From Flavobacterium sp. PMTSA4 (GTDB lineage: Bacteria > Bacteroidota > Bacteroidia > Flavobacteriales > Flavobacteriaceae), in contig NZ_CP134890.1 of NCBI RefSeq assembly GCF_032098525.1, forward strand, positions 124,001-188,000: a stretch of 64,000 nt of DNA, written 5' to 3'. This document shows, piece after piece, positions 28,400 through 36,903 of the stretch (positions are counted from its first letter, which is position 1; every line of letters begins with the position of its first letter). The position numbers were made by a program, and so were the translations under genes. The notes beneath the pieces are model-generated. The model did no database searches. It saw only the letters and a program-made list of their open reading frames with translations, and was not told the DNA's origin.

Positions 28400-28849
28400 T
28401 TATACTCCAAATTGTTTTAAATGATGGTCAAGATGCATCGTATGCAGTTTACTCCATTCATCATAAGTCATTTTACCAAAAAAAGGATGTTTAGTGGTTT
28501 TTATAGCTTTTTCGCCTAATTCAGAAAAAGTATTTATTCTTTCAATTAAACCATTTTTAACATCTTCAAAATCATACGTTTCGGTTCTAATAAATGCTGG
28601 CGCTGTTGGGCTATTTTTTTTGAATTCGCTCGAATTTAAAATTTTTCCTTTTAACATTTTTCCAAACATTCGCATAATAAAATTTGCTTTCATAGGTGTT
28701 TTACCAAAAGCAAAATCCATTGGAGCTTGACAGTGAGAAAGCATTTGATCAACAGTCATTTTTCCCCAAAGTGCTTTACTGTCAGGTGATAAATTCTGTA
28801 TTCTTGCAATTATTAAATCATTATCGGTTTTATTATAAATAGAACTCAT
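28400..28849 (-). CDS. DUF1569 (DinB-like) protein
   Basis: 149 residues. Four-helix-bundle DinB-like protein with the metal-site histidines MLSHCQAP in the first half and the C-terminal HTMHLDHHLKQF, typical of DUF1569. Metal binding is likely; the reaction is unknown. Convergent with the DUF1573 gene, ending 4 bases from it. Confidence 0.85.
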   Translation of the reverse strand: MSSIYNKTDNDLIIARIQNLSPDSKALWGKMTVDQMLSHCQAPMDFAFGKTPMKANFIMRMFGKMLKGKILNSSEFKKNSPTAPAFIRTETYDFEDVKNGLIERINTFSELGEKAIKTTKHPFFGKMTYDEWSKLHTMHLDHHLKQFGV

Positions 28850-28889
28850 GGTTTTAGGTTTTTGTTAAACAAATTTACAATATAAATAG

Positions 28890-28897
28890 TAAATTTG
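28890..28897 (+). promoter_or_regulatory. -7 box TAAATTTG upstream of the PPIase gene
   Basis: Matches TAnnTTTG and lies 23 bases before the ATG of the PPIase gene, giving a short leader. A TTG at 28862-28864 is at the long end of acceptable spacing (25 bases). Confidence 0.5.
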
Positions 28898-28920
28898 CAC
28901 TTCATTAAAAAAATCAAAGT

Positions 28921-29853
28921 ATGGAAAATGGAATATATGCTAAATTCAACACTACTAAAGGTTCGATTTTAGTAAAATTAACTCACGATTTAACACCTGG
29001 AACAGTTGGAAATTTTGTTGGATTAGCAGAAGGACAATTAGAAAATGATGCAAAGCCTATGGGAAAACCTTATTATGATGGTTTAAAATTTCACAGAGTG
29101 ATTCCTGATTTTATGATTCAAGGCGGTTGTCCTCAAGGAATTGGAACTGGCGGTCCAGGTTATAAATTTGATGACGAATTTCATCCAAGTTTAAAACATG
29201 ATAAACCAGGAGTTCTGTCAATGGCAAATGCTGGACCTGGAACAAACGGTTCTCAATTTTTCATTACGCATGTTCCAACCAATTGGTTAGACGGAAAACA
29301 TACTGTTTTTGGTCATGTTGTAGAAGGACAAGATGTTGTAGATTCAGTTGCTCAAGGTGATGTTTTAGAATCTTTAGAAATTGTTAGAGTAGGTGATGAG
29401 GCAAAAAAATGGAATGCTATCGAAGCTTTCAGAACTTTTGAAGGTTCACGTTTAAAAAGAATTGAAGAAGCGAAAAAACAAGCTGAGGAAGCAATGGAGA
29501 AATTGGCTGCAGGATTTGATAAAACAGAAAGCGGTTTGCGTTATAAAATTATTCAGAAAGGAAACGGGAAAAAAGCTGAAAGCGGAAAAACGGTTTCTGT
29601 TCATTACACAGGACAATTAGATAATGGTAAAACTTTTGACTCATCATATCCAAGAAAAAAACCAATTGAATTTCCTTTAGGGAAAGGACATGTTATTGAA
29701 GGTTGGGATGAAGGGATTTCTTTGTTGCAAGTTGGTGATAAAGCTCGTTTTGTAATTCCATCTTATTTAGGATATGGTTCAGCTGGTGCTGGAGGAGTTA
29801 TTCCACCAGATGCAACATTAATTTTCGATGTTGAATTAATGGATGTAAAATAA
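28921..29853 (+). CDS. Dual-domain peptidylprolyl isomerase: cyclophilin fused to FKBP
   Basis: 310 residues with two PPIase folds. Residues about 5-155 are a bacterial cyclophilin (FHRVIPDFMIQGG, GTNGSQFFITHVPTNWLDGKHTVFGHV). A helical linker rich in Lys and Glu follows (RLKRIEEAKKQAEEAMEKL), then an FKBP domain from about residue 200 (VSVHYTGQLDNGKTFDSSY, VIEGWDEGISLLQVG, YGSAGAGGVIPPDATLIFDVEL). No signal peptide, so it acts in the cytoplasm on proline isomers in folding proteins. Both domains retain their usual active-site sequences. Confidence 0.95.
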   Translation: MENGIYAKFNTTKGSILVKLTHDLTPGTVGNFVGLAEGQLENDAKPMGKPYYDGLKFHRVIPDFMIQGGCPQGIGTGGPGYKFDDEFHPSLKHDKPGVLSMANAGPGTNGSQFFITHVPTNWLDGKHTVFGHVVEGQDVVDSVAQGDVLESLEIVRVGDEAKKWNAIEAFRTFEGSRLKRIEEAKKQAEEAMEKLAAGFDKTESGLRYKIIQKGNGKKAESGKTVSVHYTGQLDNGKTFDSSYPRKKPIEFPLGKGHVIEGWDEGISLLQVGDKARFVIPSYLGYGSAGAGGVIPPDATLIFDVELMDVK

Positions 29854-29882
29854 AGAAATATTAATAATTGCTTAATAAAAAT

Positions 29883-29912
29883 ACTCAACAGCTTTCTGTT
29901 GGGTGTTTTTTT
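29883..29912 (+). terminator. Terminator after the PPIase gene
   Basis: Stem ACTCAACAG (29883-29891) with CTGTTGGGT (29896-29904), then eight T. Confidence 0.85.
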
Positions 29913-29944
29913 TATATTTAGCCCAACCAACTAAATAAAAAGAT

Positions 29945-30256
29945 ATGAAATTTAAAGTAGTAAGTTTTACATTATTAGCTGTTCTAATTTATTCATGTGC
30001 TTCAAAATCTGCTGTAGCTACAACTACTGAAGCCGTTAAATCGGAAGAAAAAGTTGCTGTATCAACCGTTTTGACTCCAGAATTAGCTGAAGGAAAAAAT
30101 TTGTATGAAAATAATTGTGCTAAATGTCATAAACTATATGAACCAAAACAATTCTCAGCCGAAGAATGGAAACCAATAGTTCAAAGGATGCAAAAGAAAG
30201 CTCATTTAGATGATACTCAAGGAATGAAAATATATAATTACGTTTCTATGAACTAA
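29945..30256 (+). CDS. Small c-type cytochrome lipoprotein
   Basis: 103 residues. A lipoprotein signal (FTLLAVLIYSCAS, Cys18) is followed by an Ala/Thr/Val-rich linker and one haem-binding motif CAKCH, with a downstream Met (IVQRMQKKA) able to act as sixth ligand. Single-haem electron carrier anchored at the periplasmic face of a membrane; its redox partner is not nearby. Bounded by terminators on both sides, so monocistronic. Confidence 0.87.
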   Translation: MKFKVVSFTLLAVLIYSCASKSAVATTTEAVKSEEKVAVSTVLTPELAEGKNLYENNCAKCHKLYEPKQFSAEEWKPIVQRMQKKAHLDDTQGMKIYNYVSMN

Positions 30257-30257
30257 T

Positions 30258-30286
30258 AAAAAATCCCGATTTTATCGGGATTTTTT
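30258..30286. terminator. Bidirectional terminator
   Basis: AAAAAATCCCGAT (30258-30270), loop TTT, ATCGGGATTTTTT (30274-30286). Serves the cytochrome gene and glgC, which converge here. Confidence 0.93.
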
Positions 30287-30288
30287 AT

Positions 30289-31563
30289 TTAAACTTCAAA
30301 GCCATCAGGAATTGTAACTCCTTTTTTGACAACAATTATTCCGTCTTTGATTGTGTAAAGTTCAGTGTTTTGATCTTCTAAATGTTTTCCGCCATTTAGT
30401 TTTACATTATTACCAATTCTACAATTTTTATCTACAATTGTATTGTTGATATAGCAATTTTCACCAATTCCAATATTGATAATATTATTTTGAAGGTTAT
30501 GACTTATTTCATCTAAATTTTGATAAAAATCATTTCCCATCAAATAAGTGTTTCTGATATAACTGTTTTTCCCAATTCTACTTCTAATTCCAACAACTGT
30601 ATGTTCTATTTTAGAGGAATCAATTATACAGCCTTCAGCAATTATTGATTTATCAAAGGAAGATTCACCTGTAATTTTTGATGGAGGCAAAACTCTGGCA
30701 CGAGTATAAATTTTACAAGAATTGTCAAATAAATTGAATTTTGGAATTTCATCAGTTAAGCCAAGGTTTGCCTCAAAAAAAGAATCAATGTTCCCAATAT
30801 CAGTCCAATAGCCTTCGTATTGATAGCTTAATACTTTTTTATTTCCAATGGCTTGAGGAATAATTTCTTTTCCAAAATCTTTAGTATCTGGATTTTTCAT
30901 CAAATCAATCAAAAGTTGTCTATTGAAAATGTAAATTCCCATCGATGCTAAGTAATTTCTACCTTCATTTTTCATTTCATCACTAACTTCTGATGTCCAA
31001 TCTGGTAATAAATCAGCAGCAGGTTTTTCAATAAATGAGCTAATAAAATTATTTTCATCCGTTTTTAAGATTCCAAACTCTGTGGCTTCTTTAGCAGTTA
31101 CAGGTAAAGTAGCTATTGAAATGTCTGCTCCATTTTTTTGATGTGCATCAATCATTTCATTAAAATCCATATGATACAATTGATCGCCAGAAAGTATTAA
31201 AGCATATTCAAATTCGTGATTCAAAAAATGTGTCATACATTGACGAACTGCATCAGCAGTACCTTGAAACCAAGTAGGATTTTCAGGAGTTTGTTCGGCA
31301 GCAAGAATATCAACAAAAGCTTGACTAAAATGACTAAAATGATAAGTATTTTTGATATGCTGATTTAATGATGCCGAATTAAATTGTGTCAAAACAAACA
31401 TTCTTTTAATATCAGAATTAATGCAATTTGAAATTGGAATATCAACCAATCTATATTTTCCAGCAATTGGTACCGCTGGTTTTGAACGACTTTCAGTTAA
31501 TGGTGCTAATCTTGAACCTTGTCCGCCACCAAGAATTATAGCTAATGTGCTTTTAATAATCAT
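30289..31563 (-). CDS. glgC: Glucose-1-phosphate adenylyltransferase
   Basis: 424 residues. Nucleotidyltransferase domain with GGGQGSRLAPLTESRSKPAVP and YRLVDIPISNC, then ILSGDQLYHMDF and the substrate loop FIEKPAADL; the last third is a left-handed beta helix (hexapeptide-type repeats such as IIDSSKIEHTVVGIRSRIG). Makes ADP-glucose from ATP and glucose 1-phosphate, the donor for glycogen. It follows glgA by 23 bases. Confidence 0.95.
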   Translation of the reverse strand: MIIKSTLAIILGGGQGSRLAPLTESRSKPAVPIAGKYRLVDIPISNCINSDIKRMFVLTQFNSASLNQHIKNTYHFSHFSQAFVDILAAEQTPENPTWFQGTADAVRQCMTHFLNHEFEYALILSGDQLYHMDFNEMIDAHQKNGADISIATLPVTAKEATEFGILKTDENNFISSFIEKPAADLLPDWTSEVSDEMKNEGRNYLASMGIYIFNRQLLIDLMKNPDTKDFGKEIIPQAIGNKKVLSYQYEGYWTDIGNIDSFFEANLGLTDEIPKFNLFDNSCKIYTRARVLPPSKITGESSFDKSIIAEGCIIDSSKIEHTVVGIRSRIGKNSYIRNTYLMGNDFYQNLDEISHNLQNNIINIGIGENCYINNTIVDKNCRIGNNVKLNGGKHLEDQNTELYTIKDGIIVVKKGVTIPDGFEV

Positions 31564-31586
31564 TTTGTTGGTTTTTAATAGTTTTA

Positions 31587-32813
31587 TTATGCTTTTTCTT
31601 TCTCGAATTTAGATTGTACTTCTTGATAAAAATTATAGGTAGTTTTTGCAATTGATTCCCAGCTAAAAATATCTAAAACTCTTTTTCTTCCTGCTTTTCC
31701 CATTTGTATAGCTAAAGTTTTATTTTCTAGTAAACAATTTACTTTTTCTGCAAAGTGTTTTTGAAAAACTGCTTCATCTTTAGGGTAAAAATCAGTTCGT
31801 GATTTGCTTTCTAAAGGAATTAAATAACCAGTTTCATTTTCAATAATTATTTCTGGAATTCCACCAACAGCACTTCCTACAACAGGTGTTTCGCAAGACA
31901 TTGCTTCTAAATTGATAATTCCAAAAGGTTCATATAATGATGGACAAGCAAAAACTCTCGCATGACTATATAAAACTTTTATTTTTTCACGTGGTAACAT
32001 TTCAGAAATTAAAATTACACCATCACGAGTTGATTGTAATTCTGTAATCAATTCTTCGGTTTCTTTGGCAATTTCTGGTGTGTCTGGTGCGCCAGCGCAA
32101 AGAACTATTTGACAATTTTTTGTAAAATATTGTGCAGCACCAATCAGTTGCGAAATTCCTTTTTGGCGTGTAATTCTTCCAACAAACAAAACAAATGGGA
32201 TATTTGGATTGATGCCATATTCTTCAAGCAAATTATTATCGAAAGTTGGTTTGTAAAACTCAGGGTCAATTCCGTTGTGAATCACCTTTACTTTTTCAGG
32301 ATTTATTCCATAAGCTTCTACTACATCAGTTTTCATTTGCTCGCTAACAGCAATTACTCCATCAGCTGTATTGTAAGCTTGGTGTTCAATCCAACGAGAA
32401 AGAAAATATCCATTTCCTAATTGTTCAACTTTCCAAGGACGATGAGTTTCCAAGCTATGTGTTGTTAAAATCAACGGAATTTGAAGCAATTCACGGGTAA
32501 AAATTCCAGCTAAATGCGTGTACCAAGTGTGACAATGAACAACGTCAGCTTGCATGGTATGTTGCGACATTTCTACATTTCTGCTCAGATTATGAAACAT
32601 TTTAATGTGTGAATTGTTTTCATCTTCCATTTTGGTCAATGAAGATTGAATTCCTAGAACATTCATAGAGTCTAGAGTTTCATTTTGATTACCAAAACAT
32701 CTAACTTCAACATTGGCTAATTTGGCTAATTCTTGACTTAAAAAATCGATGTGAACTCCTGCGCCGCCATAAATATTTGGTGGAAATTCGTTGGTATAAA
32801 GAGCAATTTTCAT
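31587..32813 (-). CDS. glgA: GT4-family glycogen synthase (actinobacterial GlgA/GlgM type)
   Basis: 408 residues, shorter than GT5 GlgA and fitting the GT4 type: EFPPNIYGGAGVHIDFL at the N terminus, then TTHSLETHRPWK, VSEQMKTDVVEAYGI, FVGRITRQKGI and the nucleotide-sugar site CPSLYEPFGIINLEAMSC. This branch uses ADP-glucose to build alpha-1,4-glucan or maltose 1-phosphate. Immediately upstream of glgC, so donor synthesis and use are co-expressed. No branching enzyme gene is in the window. Confidence 0.92.
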   Translation of the reverse strand: MKIALYTNEFPPNIYGGAGVHIDFLSQELAKLANVEVRCFGNQNETLDSMNVLGIQSSLTKMEDENNSHIKMFHNLSRNVEMSQHTMQADVVHCHTWYTHLAGIFTRELLQIPLILTTHSLETHRPWKVEQLGNGYFLSRWIEHQAYNTADGVIAVSEQMKTDVVEAYGINPEKVKVIHNGIDPEFYKPTFDNNLLEEYGINPNIPFVLFVGRITRQKGISQLIGAAQYFTKNCQIVLCAGAPDTPEIAKETEELITELQSTRDGVILISEMLPREKIKVLYSHARVFACPSLYEPFGIINLEAMSCETPVVGSAVGGIPEIIIENETGYLIPLESKSRTDFYPKDEAVFQKHFAEKVNCLLENKTLAIQMGKAGRKRVLDIFSWESIAKTTYNFYQEVQSKFEKEKA

Positions 32814-32927
32814 TTATAGAAAAAAGTAGTTTTTGGTTTATTGTTGTTTTACTTTTTAAAGTTAGGGAAATTAATTGTTTTTATTACATTTATACTGATA
32901 TAAAAACTATAAAAAAATGTAAATTTT

Positions 32928-33269
32928 ATGGAAAATAATCTTTCGTGGAGTGATTTTGAAAAAGTTGATATACGTATTGGAACTATTATTGAAGTAAATG
33001 ATTTTCCAGAAGCCAAAAAACCTGCTTATCAATTAAGTATTGATTTTGGTAATGAAATAGGGATAAAAAAATCATCAGCTCAAATTACGAAACGTTATGA
33101 GAAGAAAAATTTGATTGGAAAACAAATTGTTGCAGTTGTAAATTTCCCGAAGAAACAAATTGGAAATTTTATGAGTGAATGTTTGGTTTTAGGTTCAGTT
33201 GGAGTAGATAACGATATTGTTTTGTTAAGTTCAGATTTAAAAGTGGAAAATGGTTTGCGAATTGGATAA
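32928..33269 (+). CDS. csaA: tRNA-binding domain protein CsaA-like
   Basis: 113 residues, a single OB-fold of the EMAP/tRBD type: FEKVDIRIGTIIEVNDFP, the conserved KKSSAQITKRY and the ending VLLSSDLKVENGLRIG. CsaA homologues bind tRNA arms and have been described as export-linked chaperones. Cytoplasmic. Stands alone between the divergent glg operon and a bidirectional terminator. Confidence 0.93.
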   Translation: MENNLSWSDFEKVDIRIGTIIEVNDFPEAKKPAYQLSIDFGNEIGIKKSSAQITKRYEKKNLIGKQIVAVVNFPKKQIGNFMSECLVLGSVGVDNDIVLLSSDLKVENGLRIG

Positions 33270-33271
33270 AT

Positions 33272-33301
33272 AAAAACCCAAAACTAGAGTTTTGGGTTTT
33301 T
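33272..33301. terminator. Bidirectional terminator
   Basis: AAAAACCCAAAACT (33272-33285) and AGTTTTGGGTTTTT (33288-33301) flanked by A and T runs, between convergent csaA and DUF3276 genes. Confidence 0.9.
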
Positions 33302-33311
33302 ATTTTTTTGA

Positions 33312-33689
33312 TTAAATATCATCAAAATCGATATCGGTAAAACTTTTTTCTGAAGTTGGTTTTTCTTCACTAGTTTCTTGATTGTATTCTCTTTTGAAAT
33401 CTTTTTGGTGTCTTTCTGAAATTACTTCTTCGCCTTTGTGTTGTAAAACGTAGTCAGTCATTTCGCTTAGAATTTCTGAAAAGGCAGCAAAATCTTCTTT
33501 GTATAAATAGATTTTATGTTTTTTGAAGTGAAACGATCCATCTTCTTCAGTAAATTTTTTACTCTCAGTAATGGTAATGTAATAATCATCTGCTTTTGTA
33601 GCTCTAACATCAAAGAAATAAGTTCTTCTTCCTGCTCTCAAAACTTTAGAAAAAATTTCATCTTTTTCTAACATATCATTTTCTCTCAT
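33312..33689 (-). CDS. DUF3276 / PUR-family nucleic-acid-binding protein
   Basis: 125 residues. Contains one PUR-alpha-like repeat: IFSKVLRAGRRTYFFDVRATKADDYYITITESKK, FHFKKHKIYLYKEDFAAFSEIL. These proteins form whirly-like dimers that bind single-stranded DNA or RNA, and are common in Bacteroidota. The acidic C-terminal tail (YNQETSEEKPTSEKSFTDIDFDDI-like, ending in aspartates) is probably disordered. Located 70 bases downstream of an ABC exporter gene, a pairing I cannot explain functionally. Confidence 0.9.
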   Translation of the reverse strand: MRENDMLEKDEIFSKVLRAGRRTYFFDVRATKADDYYITITESKKFTEEDGSFHFKKHKIYLYKEDFAAFSEILSEMTDYVLQHKGEEVISERHQKDFKREYNQETSEEKPTSEKSFTDIDFDDI

Positions 33690-33759
33690 ATTTTTTTCAG
33701 TCTAATTTTATGTTACTGTAATGTTCAAAAATGGTAATTTTTTCGTTACGAAACAACAT

Positions 33760-35517
33760 TTAATTTAATTCTTTTTCAGAAAGTTGTTTCAAATATAATT
33801 CGGCATAATAACCTTCTTGGTTTACTAATTGATTATGAGAACCTTCTTGAATGATTTTTCCATCTTCAAGAATAATGATTTTATCGGCATTTTTGGCTGA
33901 TGAAACTCTGTGACTTACAATTATTGTGGTTTTATCTTTTGAGATTTCAAATAGATTATTCAAAATTTGTTCTTCGGTTTCTGTGTCAACAGCCGATAAA
34001 CAATCATCAAACAGTAAAATTTCAGGATTTTTAATAATTGCTCTAGCAATTGATACTCTTTGTTTTTGTCCGCCAGAAAGTGTAATTCCGCGTTCGCCTA
34101 AAATTGTCTCGTATTGTTTATTGAATTGAATAATGTTTTCGTGTACAACAGCTTGTTGAGCAACTTTTATAATTTCATCATCAGTAGCGTTTTCTTTTCC
34201 AAATTTAATATTGTTTTTGATGCTATCAGAAAATAGAAAAGCATCTTGAGGAACAATGCCAATACTATTTCTTAAATCAAATAAGTTTACATTATCAATT
34301 TGATTTCCGTCAATTGTAATTTTGCCTTCTTTTACATGATACAACCTGGTTATTAAAGATAAAATAGTTGATTTACCCGAACCAGTTTTCCCCAAAATGG
34401 CTAGAGTTTCACCTTTTTTAACCGTGAAAGAAATATTTTCTAAAGCTTGAATATTTGTGTCATCATAGGTAAATGAAACATTTTTAAATTCAATATTTCC
34501 TTTAATTTCAGTTCTGTTGGTTGCTTTGTTTTTGATTTCTGGCTCAATTTTCAGGAATTCATTAATACGTTTTTGTGAAGCTTCGGCTTCTTGAACCAAC
34601 GAAGAAACCCATCCAATTGAAGCAACTGGCCAAGTCAACATGTTTACATATAAAATAAATTCGGCAATGGTTCCAATGCTTTCAATGCTTCCGTTGATAT
34701 ACATTACTCCGCCAAAATAGATAACAACTAAGTTGCTAATACCAATCAAAGCAATCATTAACGGTCCAAAAAGCGATTGTACTTTGGCTAAATTCATGCT
34801 TTTGGTTTTGCTTTCATTAGCTAAGTCAATCATGTTGTCTTGATGTTGTTTTTCTAATGAATACGCTTTTACAACACGTATTCCAGAAAAAATTTCTTGT
34901 GTAAAACTTGAAACTTTGGAAAGGTATTGTTGAAAAATAGTACTTCGTTTATTTATTTCTTTGCTAAGTTTAAATATTATATAGGACAAAATTGGCAATG
35001 GAAGAATTGTATATAAAGTCAATCTTGGAGAAACATTATACATATAAATAATTACAACTGTAAAACGAATTAATGTATTAATGGTATACATAACAGCAGG
35101 ACCAACATACATTCTTACTCTCGAAACATCTTCACTAATTCTATTCATCAAATCACCAGTTCTATTTCTTTTATAGAAATTTTGGTCTAGTACTTCATAA
35201 TGTTTGAAGACTTCATTTTTTAAATCAAATTCTACATGTCTAGACATTACAATTAATGTTTGTCGCATTAAAAATGTCAATATACCAGCAATTAAAGCTG
35301 TTCCGATAATTAAAAGTATGTTTTCAATTAATTGTCCTTTTATAATTTCAGAGCTAATATTTTGATTATTAAAATCTTCAATTGCTTTAAAAGATTTGCT
35401 GATTAGTTTGGGTGTAAACAGCATGAAAATTTGTGCGATAATAGTAATTATTATGCCTAGAAGAAACCTGTATTTGTATTTAACAAAATATTTGTTTAGG
35501 TGTTGAAGTTCTTTCAT
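33760..35517 (-). CDS. ABC exporter, fused permease and ATPase (MsbA-like)
   Basis: 585 residues. Six membrane segments in the first 320 residues, then an ATPase domain with Walker A GKTGSGKST, Q-loop GIVPQDAFLF, signature LSGGQKQR, Walker B EILLFDD and H-loop IVSHR. This is a homodimeric type IV exporter for lipids, peptides or drugs; the cargo cannot be read from sequence. An outer-membrane or MFP partner is absent nearby, favouring a lipid or multidrug role. Confidence 0.93.
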   Translation of the reverse strand: MKELQHLNKYFVKYKYRFLLGIIITIIAQIFMLFTPKLISKSFKAIEDFNNQNISSEIIKGQLIENILLIIGTALIAGILTFLMRQTLIVMSRHVEFDLKNEVFKHYEVLDQNFYKRNRTGDLMNRISEDVSRVRMYVGPAVMYTINTLIRFTVVIIYMYNVSPRLTLYTILPLPILSYIIFKLSKEINKRSTIFQQYLSKVSSFTQEIFSGIRVVKAYSLEKQHQDNMIDLANESKTKSMNLAKVQSLFGPLMIALIGISNLVVIYFGGVMYINGSIESIGTIAEFILYVNMLTWPVASIGWVSSLVQEAEASQKRINEFLKIEPEIKNKATNRTEIKGNIEFKNVSFTYDDTNIQALENISFTVKKGETLAILGKTGSGKSTILSLITRLYHVKEGKITIDGNQIDNVNLFDLRNSIGIVPQDAFLFSDSIKNNIKFGKENATDDEIIKVAQQAVVHENIIQFNKQYETILGERGITLSGGQKQRVSIARAIIKNPEILLFDDCLSAVDTETEEQILNNLFEISKDKTTIIVSHRVSSAKNADKIIILEDGKIIQEGSHNQLVNQEGYYAELYLKQLSEKELN

Positions 35518-35662
35518 AGAAAAATGATAAAAGGCAACTTTTTTAAATGATAAATGTTAAAATGTTAAAAAATGTGTAATTGATGAATTTTTAGTTAAAA
35601 CCATTTTTATTAACAATTTCATAATTATTTCTATTTAAAGCAAATATTATTGAATAATATTA

Positions 35663-35670
35663 TAATTTTG
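35663..35670 (+). promoter_or_regulatory. -7 box TAATTTTG upstream of the amino-acid dehydrogenase
   Basis: Fits TAnnTTTG and lies 47 bases before the ATG at 35718; no convincing -33 TTG is seen. Confidence 0.5.
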
Positions 35671-35717
35671 CGGTATGTTTTTGAAAAAACAATAAATACC
35701 AATTAATTTATTACAGC

Positions 35718-36824
35718 ATGAATTTAGAAATTACAAACCCAGCTGAGTTGCAAAAAATGGATCCTGTTTTTGGACAATTATCATTTGATAATCATGAACA
35801 AATAGTTTTTTGTCACGACAAATATACAGGTTTAAAAGCAATTATTGGTATTCATAATACGGTTATGGGACCAGCTTTAGGTGGAACAAGGATGTGGAAG
35901 TATAACAATGAATGGGAAGCTTTAAATGATGTTTTGAGACTTTCTCGTGGAATGACTTATAAATCTGCAATTACAGGATTGAATCTTGGAGGAGGAAAAG
36001 CCGTTATTATTGGAGATTCTAAATTAGATAAAACTCCAGAAATGATTACTAAGTTTGGTGAATATGTAAATTCATTGAGCGGAAGATATATTACAGCTGA
36101 AGATGTTGGAACAACTACTGCCGATATGGATAGAATTCACGAAGTAACACCTTTTGTTACCGGAATATCTGAAGAAAAAGGTGGTTCAGGAAATCCATCG
36201 CCAGTTACAGCTTATGGAGTTTACATGGGAATGAAAGCTGCGGCTAAATATCAATTTGGTTCTGAAAGTTTAGCTGGTAAAAAAATATTAGTTCAAGGGA
36301 CAGGACATGTTGGAGAAACTTTAGTAGAATACATCACTAAAGAAGGCGGAATAGTTTATGTTTCTGATATTAATTATTCAAGAAAAGAAGAGGTTGCAAA
36401 AAAATATGGAGCTATAGTTTTTGAAGGAGATGATATTTATGGTGCAGATGTTGATATTTATTCACCTTGTGCGCTTGGAGCTACAATTAACAACGATACA
36501 GTTTATAAAATTAAAGCAAAAGTTATTGCTGGTGCAGCTAATAATCAATTAGCAGTAGAAGAAATTCACGGAAAAATTTTAAGAGAAAGAGGTATTGCTT
36601 ATGCTCCAGATTTCTTAATTAATGCAGGTGGAATTATAAATGTTTACGGTGAAATTGTAAAATATTCTAAAGAAGAAGCAATGCGTAGAACAGAAAACAT
36701 CTACAATACTACTTTAGAGATTTTCAAACACGCAGATAGTAAGGCAATTACAACGCAACAAGCTGCTATGGAAATAGCAGAAGCTAGAATTGAGCAAAGA
36801 AAAAAAGAAAACGCTAATAAATAA
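35718..36824 (+). CDS. Leucine/branched-chain amino-acid dehydrogenase (Glu/Leu/Phe/Val family)
   Basis: 368 residues, matching leucine dehydrogenase length. Substrate site with GLNLGGGKAVI (catalytic Lys region), ALGGTRMW, then the NAD-binding KKILVQGTGHVGETLV and ADVDIYSPCALGATIN. Reversibly deaminates branched-chain amino acids to 2-oxo acids with NAD+. The fused 2-oxoacid dehydrogenase E1 at 41.6-44 kb could use the products, though the genes are not in one operon. Confidence 0.93.
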   Translation: MNLEITNPAELQKMDPVFGQLSFDNHEQIVFCHDKYTGLKAIIGIHNTVMGPALGGTRMWKYNNEWEALNDVLRLSRGMTYKSAITGLNLGGGKAVIIGDSKLDKTPEMITKFGEYVNSLSGRYITAEDVGTTTADMDRIHEVTPFVTGISEEKGGSGNPSPVTAYGVYMGMKAAAKYQFGSESLAGKKILVQGTGHVGETLVEYITKEGGIVYVSDINYSRKEEVAKKYGAIVFEGDDIYGADVDIYSPCALGATINNDTVYKIKAKVIAGAANNQLAVEEIHGKILRERGIAYAPDFLINAGGIINVYGEIVKYSKEEAMRRTENIYNTTLEIFKHADSKAITTQQAAMEIAEARIEQRKKENANK

Positions 36825-36846
36825 TAGCAAGTTTTTAAAATAGTAT

Positions 36847-36881
36847 TATTTTTGCAAAGCGAAAGGTTATCTTTCGCTTTG
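36847..36881 (+). promoter_or_regulatory. -7 box followed by an 11-bp hairpin before nusB
   Basis: TATTTTTG (36847-36854) matches the -7 consensus. Immediately after it stands a perfect hairpin CAAAGCGAAAG (36855-36865), loop GTTAT, CTTTCGCTTTG (36871-36881), followed by GTTAATTTTT. The hairpin may end the dehydrogenase transcript, or form a 5' stem-loop on the nusB mRNA, whose GTG start is 22 bases downstream. Confidence 0.55.
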
Positions 36882-36903
36882 TTAATTTTTAAAGTTCTTA
36901 CAA

